This document shows, piece after piece, positions 1 through 8,473 of a stretch of DNA of 64,000 nt. The notes below the pieces were generated by a model that did not search any database, was not told the origin of the DNA, and saw only the letters and a list, made by a program, of their open reading frames with translations. How positions within the stretch are numbered: position 1 is the stretch's first letter; every line of letters starts with the position of its first letter. This stretch comes from Saccharofermentans sp. Lineage in GTDB: Bacteria > Bacillota > Clostridia > Saccharofermentanales > Saccharofermentanaceae. The DNA is taken from contig JAILNR010000011.1 of assembly GCA_024691325.1 (NCBI GenBank), forward strand, positions 1 through 64,000, written 5' to 3'. The position numbers and the translations under genes are program-made.

Positions 1-82
1 TTAAGTTCTGCATTCTATTCAATTTTCAAGATCCGCGCCCTCGTTTGAAGTGCTTTTGCAAGCGTCCTTCTCGCGAAGTGCT
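1..82 (-). other. Probable rRNA operon leader (transcribed leftwards out of the window)
   Basis: Minus strand reads ...GGATCTTGAAAATTGAATAGAATGC..., resembling the TTTGAAAACTGAATA element common in Firmicute rRNA leaders/spacers, immediately downstream of a strong promoter. The rRNA gene itself is not in the window. Confidence 0.55.
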
Positions 83-87
83 TAGTA

Positions 88-116
88 AGAATACAACGCA
101 AGGTCTATAAAGTCAA
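88..116 (-). promoter_or_regulatory. Strong sigma-A-type promoter, probably rrn
   Basis: Minus strand TTGACT (116-111), 17-nt spacer, TATTCT (93-88); A/T-tract-rich UP-like region at 117-150. Confidence 0.65.
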
Positions 117-158
117 GCGCTTTTTTTCGAATTTTGAAAAAAGTTTTCGAGAAGTGTT

Positions 159-653
159 TCAGCAGGTTTCCACACGGACCAGATCGTTGCCGTGATATAT
201 AAGTTTTATCTCGAATATCCTGTCAGTTTCTTCTGCAAATAGAAGCCTGAATATCTCACGGTCACCTTCCCATACAGGAATGGTGTTAAGTTGCTTTTTA
301 TTCACCCAGGTAAGCACACCCTCATCACAGTTTCCGGGGCAGGGATCTTTATCAGATATATACTCACCTTTGTATATATACATCATCTCGTTATCGCACA
401 TGTCGTTAATGAATGTCGCGACACCTTTAAGTTTCATGTCTTTGATATCGTGCTTTTCAATCCCGGTCTCCTCAAAAATCTCACGGAATGCACACTCATA
501 CGGAGCCTCACCGTCTTCCATGTGTCCACCGACGCCCAAGTACTTACCGGCATTCATGTTCTGAAGGTTCTTACCGGTGTTGCCTTTTATGATGAATAAT
601 ATATCTTCGCCTTTTGTCAGATAGCAAAGAGTTGTCTGCTTATACTCACTCAT
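159..653 (-). CDS. NUDIX hydrolase (MutT-like, 8-oxo-dGTP diphosphatase family)
   Basis: Complete Nudix box GHMEDGEAPYECAFREIFEETGI (Gx5Ex7REUxEExGU). Confidence 0.9.
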   Translation of the reverse strand: MSEYKQTTLCYLTKGEDILFIIKGNTGKNLQNMNAGKYLGVGGHMEDGEAPYECAFREIFEETGIEKHDIKDMKLKGVATFINDMCDNEMMYIYKGEYISDKDPCPGNCDEGVLTWVNKKQLNTIPVWEGDREIFRLLFAEETDRIFEIKLIYHGNDLVRVETC

Positions 654-1215
654 TGCGCGACCAGGGTTTCTTAAAAGTGATGCCGCCCTTTACGAGTTCA
701 TAGTGGAAATTGACTCTATAGATAATATAAGAAGAAACATCTACCTTGAATGTCTCGCATATCGCACACCACTTATCCGCAAAACAGACTAGCCAGCCCT
801 CGATGGACTGCGGCCATATAGCAGTAAGAGGGAACATATGATGCTTGATAATATCCTGTTCGATGGGGGAGATATCAAAGTCACGCACCGCATTCTCACA
901 GGCTATGGACGGATGGGTAAATCCGTGAAGCCCTCTTCTTTTCTCACTTGGCTTGTGCCAGTCGTACAGAAAGTAGTCGTGAAGAAGAGCACCTCTTACA
1001 AGTGATTTGTGATTGACCTTTATGCCGAATAAACTCTCGAGGTTTATGGCAAACAATAAACTGAACTTGGCAACGGCAATAACATGCTCAAAGACAGATG
1101 TGGTTCCGTGTTGAGTGAACTGCTTCATCCGCTGTGCTTCATCTGTAAGGATTATGTCGCGGCCCAAAGAAAATATCTCCTTGGCAACCTTATATTCTGT
1201 TACTGCCTTCCCCAT
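646..1215 (-). CDS. HD-domain phosphohydrolase
   Basis: HxxxRG...LLHDYFLYDW, HGFTHPSIACENA and HHMFPL motifs; overlaps the Nudix gene by 8 nt. Confidence 0.8.
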   Translation of the reverse strand: MGKAVTEYKVAKEIFSLGRDIILTDEAQRMKQFTQHGTTSVFEHVIAVAKFSLLFAINLESLFGIKVNHKSLVRGALLHDYFLYDWHKPSEKRRGLHGFTHPSIACENAVRDFDISPIEQDIIKHHMFPLTAIWPQSIEGWLVCFADKWCAICETFKVDVSSYIIYRVNFHYELVKGGITFKKPWSRNE

Positions 1216-1297
1216 AGGCTTATTTTATTACGAATCTGATAAATTACAACGAAATGTGATATAAAAGACATTGCTTTCAAATAAAATACATTAGCGT

Positions 1298-2653
1298 ATG
1301 GCAAAGAGTTCTGGAACAACCGATCTGACACACGGAAATCCCCTTAAGATGACGATTATGTTCGCCATCCCTATTTTTCTGAGCAATATTTTGCAGCAGT
1401 TATATAACCTTGCGGACATCTCCATTATCGGTCACTCCCTCGGAGATGATGCACTTTCAGCAATCGGTTCGGTATCCACCATATATATGTTCTTCAATTC
1501 TTTAATGTTCGGCATGGCAAGCGGATTTGCCGTAGTCATATCGAGATTCTTCGGAGCTAAAGATGAAAAGCTTCTTAGAAGAGCTGTTGCCAACACAATC
1601 GTCATAGCTGCCGTATGGGGTATCGTGGTTCCGGTTACGGGAGTACTGTCTTTAAGAAAGCTTATGATGATGCTTAACACGCCGGAGGAGATCTTCGAGA
1701 CAGCTTACAGTTACGGATCAATCGTCATTGCGTTGTCCTCTTTCATGTTTTTATACAATGTCTTAAGAGGAATGCTTCAGGCGATCGGCAACTCGAAGGC
1801 ACCGCTTTTCTTCCTGATGATATCCGTTACAGTCAACATCGTGCTCGACCTTCTTTTCGTAAGGCGTCTGGGATGGGGACTTCCCGGAGCAGCTTATGCC
1901 ACGGTAATATCGCAGGCACTATCCTCCCTTTTGACCTTAATTTATATTGCGGTTAAGGTGCCCGAGCTTCGCGTCACGCGCAAGGACTTTGTTATCCAAG
2001 GAAGCATGCTCCTTGATATCTTTACTTCAGGTATATCCTTCGCACTCATGTTCACTGTTGTTAATCTGGGTTCCATGATCTTGCAGGGTGCCATCAACTC
2101 GTTCGGCAAGGTTACTATCGCGGCGCATACGACGGCAAGAAAGATATCGGAAGTTTGTATGATGACTTTATCCACGCTTGCAAATGCGATGGCAACATTC
2201 GCAGGACAGAATCACGGTGCCGGAAGATACGACAGGATCAAGTCGGGACTTAGAAGTGTAATTCTGTGCTCGTTCGGAATAGCAACGGTTCTCATCTTTA
2301 TCATATACACATTCGGAAGTGTCCTTGTAAAAGCGATCTCCGGATCTGCAACACCCGAGCTTATCAATACAGCGAACTTCTATCTGCGCATTGATCTGCC
2401 GTTCTACTTTGTTCTTGCGATCCTTCTTATCACCAGAACCACACTTCAAGGTATGGGGGCCAAGTTTGTTCCGATAGTTGCAAGCATTATGGAATTGGTG
2501 TTGAAGATATTTACGGCAAAACGTCTTGCCGTCAGGTTAGGATATCTGGGCATAGCAATCTGCGAACCAATAATATGGGTCGTTTGCGCCATCTACATTA
2601 TTATCGTTTTCCTGTACAGGGTAAAAAGAATAGAGATCAAAAATCAGACGTGA
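1298..2653 (+). CDS. MATE family efflux transporter
   Basis: 451 aa, 12-TM-like; N-terminus GNPLKMTIMFAIPIFLSNILQQLYNLADISIIGHSLG typical of Firmicute MATE proteins. Confidence 0.9.
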   Translation: MAKSSGTTDLTHGNPLKMTIMFAIPIFLSNILQQLYNLADISIIGHSLGDDALSAIGSVSTIYMFFNSLMFGMASGFAVVISRFFGAKDEKLLRRAVANTIVIAAVWGIVVPVTGVLSLRKLMMMLNTPEEIFETAYSYGSIVIALSSFMFLYNVLRGMLQAIGNSKAPLFFLMISVTVNIVLDLLFVRRLGWGLPGAAYATVISQALSSLLTLIYIAVKVPELRVTRKDFVIQGSMLLDIFTSGISFALMFTVVNLGSMILQGAINSFGKVTIAAHTTARKISEVCMMTLSTLANAMATFAGQNHGAGRYDRIKSGLRSVILCSFGIATVLIFIIYTFGSVLVKAISGSATPELINTANFYLRIDLPFYFVLAILLITRTTLQGMGAKFVPIVASIMELVLKIFTAKRLAVRLGYLGIAICEPIIWVVCAIYIIIVFLYRVKRIEIKNQT

Positions 2654-4953
2654 CACATCAGGACCTGCATAGAACCTGAAAGCACGATCGGATCCTTCGA
2701 TGCAGGAAGGAATACGGACTCTCCCTTTGATAAAGACACTTCTGAATCGGCACAAGTAATCTTGCCGCTTCCTTCGATACAAACTGCGGCATCAAACTTA
2801 CTGTCGTCGGCAGGCACCGTAATCTGTCCGTCGACATCATAGACCAAAGCCTCAAAGTATTTGCATCTGCAAATGACATTTCCTTTCTCTTCAATGCGCT
2901 GAGGCTCATACTTGCTGTAGTCCATTACATCGAGAGCCTTATCAAGATGAAGCTCACGCGAATTACCGTATCTGTCCACACGTCCGTAGTCGTAGAGCCT
3001 GTATGTACAGTTGCTTGACTGCTGAACCTCGCATATAAGATTGCCGGCACCGATCGCATGCACGGTACCCGCGGGGATAAAGAACACATCGCCCTTCTTT
3101 GTCGGAACGAAGTTAAGAAGTTCAGTAATGGTGCCGTCTTTGACAGAGGCCTCCACTTCATCGCGGGTTACATCTCTTTTAAATCCCGCATAAAGACCGG
3201 AACCCGGAAGAGAATCAATGACATACCACATCTCGTTCTTGCCGTATGATGACTCGTTTTCCAGTGCGTAGTCATCATCGGGATGAACCTGTACCGACAG
3301 ATCCGAGGAAGCATCTATGAGCTTTACCAACAGAGGGAAAGCCCTTAACGAAGAACACTTCCATCCGAGAGTCGCCTTTCCGACCGTCTCGATGTATTTG
3401 CCAAGATACATTCCGCGGTGCCTTCCGTTGATGACACGTGTCTGACCGTCGGGATGTGCCGAGAGCACCCATGCCTCAGCTATCTTGTCCATATCACTTA
3501 CCATGCCAAAGTCAGTCTTAAGGCGCGATCCGCCCCAGATATATTCCTTATAGGCAGGGCGCAGTTTAAGTATCGGATCCACCTTAACGCCGAGTTCGAT
3601 CTCGCCGACATTAGTTGCAGTACGCTCCTGTCTGTCGTCAGACAGTATCTCATCGCCATTTGCAGTTGCAATAAACTCAAGCACGGTATCACCGGGATTT
3701 GAAAGCTGGTGCTTAACTCCCGGTTTAACTTCTATAACACCATTGTTCTCATATTCGGTGGTAACTCCGTCGAGAGCCACCAGAGCCTTGCCCGACAGGA
3801 TGATCCAGTTCTCGGTTCTCGTCTCATGGGAATGCTCATATATAGTTCTTCCCGGACGCACATAATTATGTCTTACATAGTGACCGGGGGTCTGCTCAAG
3901 TTCCTTATAGTATCCCCACTGTCTGAAGTGGATGTCACTTGAATCAATATACTTGCCGATCTTATCCGTACCGTTCTCACCGGAATTTAGAAGTTCCTTA
4001 AGGTCGTTGGCACTGCTTTGTCCGCGGCTGCCTACGAAGACGGCATCATCCGTGTTGACAACGACAGCATCCTTAATGCCGCTGACTACGACTGCTTTTC
4101 GAGAGGATTTATTGATGATGAGTGTTCCATCTGAATTGACTGCCGCTGACGGGCCGAGGTTCTTATAGGAGAACTTCTCAAGATCCTCGAGCGATGTTAA
4201 GTCTTTCCAGTCAAATTCGGACTTAACCAAAGAAAGCTTATCTGTGTTCTGGAGCACGAGCCTTTCGACCGAGATGCGCTCGATAAGATCTAACGCATCC
4301 TTGCCAAAGACAAGATCTCCGTCTTTCTCCTGCCTTAAGGCATAAGCTTTTTTGCATGAATCATAAACATCGGGGGAAACCCTCTTAAGCTCGTTAAGGA
4401 AGATACCGGCCCTTACAAGTATCATGCCAAGATTCCTGTACCGGGGCGCAGGGATCACGGACGGATCCTCCGGCTTTTCCCTAAATACAACAGGATCTCC
4501 GTAGATGTAGCCGTAACGGGGATTAATATCGGTTTCTTCCTTGCCGAACACGACAATCTTCTGATCGGCGGCAACCGATTTTGCTTCAACGATAGCTTCG
4601 GCATATCCCTTGGTATCGTCTATCATAATGTCGGATGAAACCACGAGAACAAATTCTGAAGGCTCAAGTGACATCATAGCCATGGTAACTGAAGCCGTCG
4701 TTCTTCTCGGGACATCCTCATAGAAGGACCTGTATGACAAGCCCTGGAAAGCTCTTAACTGATCCTCGATAACATGCCTGTGCTCGCTTCCTGCCGCGAT
4801 AAGAAATTCATCGCAGTAGGGCATATTACGTGCTATCGTATCCTGAAAGACAGAATGGTACTGTGTGAGCTCGATAAACTGCTTAGGATAACTTCTTCTC
4901 GATAAGGGCCAGAGCCTCTCACCACGTCCTCCCGCAAGAATCAAACACTTCAC
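2644..4953 (-). CDS. Mannose-1-phosphate guanylyltransferase / type II PMI cupin / type I mannose-6-phosphate isomerase fusion
   Basis: N-term LILAGGRGERLWPLSRRSYPKQFIEL (ManC); central cupin VRPGRTIYEHSHETRTENWIILSG; C-term YIWGG...VQVHPDDDYA...FFIPAGTVHAIG (ManA). GTG start overlapping the upstream stop (GTGA). Confidence 0.9.
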   Translation of the reverse strand: MKCLILAGGRGERLWPLSRRSYPKQFIELTQYHSVFQDTIARNMPYCDEFLIAAGSEHRHVIEDQLRAFQGLSYRSFYEDVPRRTTASVTMAMMSLEPSEFVLVVSSDIMIDDTKGYAEAIVEAKSVAADQKIVVFGKEETDINPRYGYIYGDPVVFREKPEDPSVIPAPRYRNLGMILVRAGIFLNELKRVSPDVYDSCKKAYALRQEKDGDLVFGKDALDLIERISVERLVLQNTDKLSLVKSEFDWKDLTSLEDLEKFSYKNLGPSAAVNSDGTLIINKSSRKAVVVSGIKDAVVVNTDDAVFVGSRGQSSANDLKELLNSGENGTDKIGKYIDSSDIHFRQWGYYKELEQTPGHYVRHNYVRPGRTIYEHSHETRTENWIILSGKALVALDGVTTEYENNGVIEVKPGVKHQLSNPGDTVLEFIATANGDEILSDDRQERTATNVGEIELGVKVDPILKLRPAYKEYIWGGSRLKTDFGMVSDMDKIAEAWVLSAHPDGQTRVINGRHRGMYLGKYIETVGKATLGWKCSSLRAFPLLVKLIDASSDLSVQVHPDDDYALENESSYGKNEMWYVIDSLPGSGLYAGFKRDVTRDEVEASVKDGTITELLNFVPTKKGDVFFIPAGTVHAIGAGNLICEVQQSSNCTYRLYDYGRVDRYGNSRELHLDKALDVMDYSKYEPQRIEEKGNVICRCKYFEALVYDVDGQITVPADDSKFDAAVCIEGSGKITCADSEVSLSKGESVFLPASKDPIVLSGSMQVLMCHV

Positions 4954-5678
4954 TTAAAATAGCTCCTTCGTACCCTTAAGTTCCACCAGATTCCGATGGT
5001 ATCAAAGAACATCCTGAAGATGTCGGATATCCTTATTCTACCAAAAGACTTGTCCCTTCTGTATATGATCTCGACAGGAAGCTCCTCTATCTTCGCGCCG
5101 TCACGTGCACAAAGAGCGAGAAGTTCAATATCAAAAGCATACCCCTTCACGCGGAGCACCGGAGCCGCTTTCTTTATGAATCCCGCTTTGTAGATCTTTA
5201 TTCCTGTTTGTGTGTCTTTAAGGTTCATACCGAACAGGATCTTAAGAATTACGAAGTAACCCCACGAGACGAATCTTCTTAAGGGGGGATAATCAAGCTT
5301 GGATTCCTTATGCATCTTGGAGCCGATAACTATATCGCAGCCTGACTCATCCATATGCTTTAAGTAAGTCACCAGGTGGTGCGGGGCTATATCAAGGTCG
5401 GCATCTATAAATCCGATAAGCTCTCCTGAAGCAACCTCAACGCCATGCTTGATTGCGCTGCCTTTGCCGCGGTTCTGATCGTAGCCTGCATACTTGATAT
5501 CAGGATCTTCTTCGCAGGCTTTAAGTATCTGTTCCTTGGTGTTATCCGAGCTCCCGTCGTTGACGGCAAGTATCTCGAAGTCACCGGTATTTCCTTTCAA
5601 GGTCTGACTTATCTCAAGAAGATTCTCCCTGATTCTGTCACCTTCGTTATATGCGGGTACGATAACCGATAATCTCAT
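4950..5678 (-). CDS. GT2 family glycosyltransferase, DPM1-like (polyprenyl-phosphate sugar synthase type)
   Basis: LSVIVPAYNEGDRIRENL...VNDGSSDNT...GKGSAIKHGV...GFIDADLDIAP; TAATG overlap with the upstream gene. Confidence 0.85.
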   Translation of the reverse strand: MRLSVIVPAYNEGDRIRENLLEISQTLKGNTGDFEILAVNDGSSDNTKEQILKACEEDPDIKYAGYDQNRGKGSAIKHGVEVASGELIGFIDADLDIAPHHLVTYLKHMDESGCDIVIGSKMHKESKLDYPPLRRFVSWGYFVILKILFGMNLKDTQTGIKIYKAGFIKKAAPVLRVKGYAFDIELLALCARDGAKIEELPVEIIYRRDKSFGRIRISDIFRMFFDTIGIWWNLRVRRSYFK

Positions 5679-8473
5679 TACCTTATTCCGTCAAACTCCC
5701 ATGCTTCAGTATCTATTACTTGTGTCCCGTCAAAGCGGTACCACTCACTCTCGCAGAAACGAAGTGCATCAGCCCCTGCCAAAGTATCAGAAGAATTTAC
5801 ATTCCAATCCTCAGAATTTATAACATACATCGGCATATTATGCATCCCCTCCATCGTTATGGGGTTACCCGTAAACGGATTTACGGGATTCTCGATAATG
5901 CCGTTAGCGGCAAGATAAGGAACATCCGCATTCGTCATGAACTCGTCGCTTATCTCAAAACCCGTCGCCCCAAAATCCTTAACCATGAGAACGGGATTGT
6001 ATGCATCGATTCCCATCATGCCCATCCTGAGTTGTCCGTAAAACATGTCACAATCGCGGTACATGATACCGTGATCCGCAACTATTATTATCCTTGTGTT
6101 ATCCCAAACACCCTGCTGCCTTAAGTAATCAAAATAGCGGCCAAGCTGCAAGTATGCGCCCGCATTGCTTGTATAGTGCTCCATGGCGGAATACTGATCC
6201 ATGTTAAGAGCATATCCGTTAACGCCTTCGCTGAATCTGTCAGCATGTGCCGCATCATACTCGGTGTTGTCAACAGACTGCGCGGGAACATAGTCGGGAG
6301 CCTGCAGGAGCATGACAAAGTGTGTGGCATCGTTATCAAGATACATGAATGTGCCCGGAACATCATCTTCGATCACCGTTATATCTGAAAGCTGCGTTAA
6401 GACATCGTAAGACTGCATGAATTCTCCGATAACACCCCATGACGAAGACGGTCCGAATGACACCTGCGGGATAGTTAACTCCCATTCGTAACTCATTCCC
6501 ACATCAGCCTCGTTATAAAGACCGTTGTTGTAAACCGATTCCTGAACCAAAAGCGGGCTTACCTTAAACAGTGAGTAACAAAAATAGTTTCTCTCCCAAA
6601 GCTTTTCCTGGATCATATTAAAGTTAAAGAAATCCTGCGCCACCACACCCTGGGCATGGTAAGCATGAATACCGCTAAGGCCGAGCTGCTCGAAAATATC
6701 AAGATCCGGATCATCGAGATACCCCGCATAAGGAGGATCAAGAACGGTTACCTCGAATCCTTCCTCGCTGAAGATAGCAGGCATTACTGCAAGAGCCTCA
6801 TCATGCTTCTGCCTTAATGTCCTTGTATCGTCTTCGCAGATCGCGCGTGAAGTATAGTCATAGCCTCCAAACAAAGCGGGTGCTCCAAACTTTGTATGAT
6901 TACCGAATGACAGTGTGTTGGGATAAACCGTAAAACCATCGAACTGCTCCTGAAGCTGCGGAATCTCATTAAAGATAATAGGAGCCATGAATCCCGGTGC
7001 CCTGTCGAGCATCAGCACCATAACATTTTGGCCTGTAGATGACAGGGGAATCTGCGGAATCTCAATGTCCCTTTTTAAAAGCATCTCATGGTATGACTTG
7101 TTTATAGTCATCATGTAAGACCCGCTCATAACACAGGATACGATTACAAAGATGATGGAGATTCCTTCCGTGATCTTAGGCAGCTTACGGAACATAAAAA
7201 ACATCACTATGAATACTATAGCTAAAACAACAAGGTTAATAAGCTTGGATGATATAGAGAAATAAAGAGGCTGGTAATAAACAAAGTTAACCGATATCTC
7301 TCCAAGATCAGTGCCGAAGAACAGGTAAGTAATCAGGAATGACGGGCACAAAGCACACCAGATGTAACTTATAATCACCCTGCTCTTTTTACCCGCAAGA
7401 CTATAGAACACCCCTCCCCATATGACAAAGAAACCTGCCGCTATAAGTACTGAGTGAACCACGAAATAGTTCGGGGAACGAAGATTCATTATGTCCATGA
7501 ACTCTGAAGGCGACACCTTAACAACTGAGGCAGGGATCATTGCACCGGTAAGAGCGGTCAGAAACAATCCGCTTAGAAGAAATATATTCCTGTGTGTGCC
7601 CGAATACTCCGGGAAACGAAGGGATGCGGGAACCGCAATGATCTTCTTTTGCTTAATAAAATGAATTATCAAAGGAATAATAAGTGCCAAAGCAAGGACA
7701 GTTAAGCGAACCTTCCTTGAGCCGTAAGGAGTCTTATAGAGAGTATTTACATATAAAGCTGCAAAGACGCCCGTGACCGCACAGATTATAGAGAATACAA
7801 ATCCGGGCCTTTTAAGTTTGTAAAGGGCATTCTTTACCAATGAGAATACATTGTTCAAGGTCCAGTAGAAAGCAAGTCCCGACGGCGAGTTATAAAGAAG
7901 GACCAGGAACAAAAGCGCCATGCCGTACAGCTGTATCTTACTCTTAAGAGGCATTCCCCTTGTGTAGATATATCCGGATACTATGTTAATGACCGTCATT
8001 ATTATCGGGAGGATATTGATGTTTGCTCCCATCAAATGCATAAGCGAGTCAGGAGATCCCAGATCGTTAATCGGACCGAACGCAGCTCCTCTTAACAAAA
8101 GAAGGTGCGAGAGGAAATTATATGCCGCCATAAAGAAAGGAATCTGCAAAAGAAGAGATACTGAACTTCTCAGAATAAATACGGGAGAATAGTTATTCTC
8201 CCTGTAGTAAGCCTGAAGCATCATCATTCTCTCGTCGCCTTTGAATGCCTTCTTTACTCTGGCAATTCCGGCTTCCAAAGACTGTTCGAGTTCCCTCTCC
8301 TGTTTTTGAACTTCATCTGCCCTGTTATAAAGAGGAAGTACCAGAAAGTTCACAACCAGGCTCAGGATAATAATAGCCCATCCCGGGTTTCCTACGATCC
8401 TGTTTGCAATCGTGAAAACTATCTCGAAGAACAGCTCGAGAGGATATATGAGGACCGTGTATAAAGCACTCAT
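5678..8473 (-). CDS. YidC/Oxa1-like domain fused to sulfatase/LtaS-like domain (array copy 1 by coordinate, last transcribed)
   Basis: 931 aa; NPGWAIIILSLVVNFLVLPLY...SPSGLAFYWTLNNVFSL (YidC fold); NVMVLMLDRAPGF...NHTKFGAPALFGGYDYT...TRIIIVADHGIMYRDCDMF (alkaline phosphatase superfamily). Confidence 0.85.
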   Translation of the reverse strand: MSALYTVLIYPLELFFEIVFTIANRIVGNPGWAIIILSLVVNFLVLPLYNRADEVQKQERELEQSLEAGIARVKKAFKGDERMMMLQAYYRENNYSPVFILRSSVSLLLQIPFFMAAYNFLSHLLLLRGAAFGPINDLGSPDSLMHLMGANINILPIIMTVINIVSGYIYTRGMPLKSKIQLYGMALLFLVLLYNSPSGLAFYWTLNNVFSLVKNALYKLKRPGFVFSIICAVTGVFAALYVNTLYKTPYGSRKVRLTVLALALIIPLIIHFIKQKKIIAVPASLRFPEYSGTHRNIFLLSGLFLTALTGAMIPASVVKVSPSEFMDIMNLRSPNYFVVHSVLIAAGFFVIWGGVFYSLAGKKSRVIISYIWCALCPSFLITYLFFGTDLGEISVNFVYYQPLYFSISSKLINLVVLAIVFIVMFFMFRKLPKITEGISIIFVIVSCVMSGSYMMTINKSYHEMLLKRDIEIPQIPLSSTGQNVMVLMLDRAPGFMAPIIFNEIPQLQEQFDGFTVYPNTLSFGNHTKFGAPALFGGYDYTSRAICEDDTRTLRQKHDEALAVMPAIFSEEGFEVTVLDPPYAGYLDDPDLDIFEQLGLSGIHAYHAQGVVAQDFFNFNMIQEKLWERNYFCYSLFKVSPLLVQESVYNNGLYNEADVGMSYEWELTIPQVSFGPSSSWGVIGEFMQSYDVLTQLSDITVIEDDVPGTFMYLDNDATHFVMLLQAPDYVPAQSVDNTEYDAAHADRFSEGVNGYALNMDQYSAMEHYTSNAGAYLQLGRYFDYLRQQGVWDNTRIIIVADHGIMYRDCDMFYGQLRMGMMGIDAYNPVLMVKDFGATGFEISDEFMTNADVPYLAANGIIENPVNPFTGNPITMEGMHNMPMYVINSEDWNVNSSDTLAGADALRFCESEWYRFDGTQVIDTEAWEFDGIR

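Noticed and set aside
117-150. A/T-rich inverted repeat CTTTTTTTC...GAAAAAAG as a terminator for the Nudix gene
   Set aside because: Stem is almost purely A/T and sits where an UP element for the downstream promoter is expected; no GC-rich stem with T-tract.
2644-2653. 10-bp convergent overlap between MATE and the ManC/ManA fusion
   Set aside because: Short tail-to-tail overlaps are common; nothing else unusual at the site.
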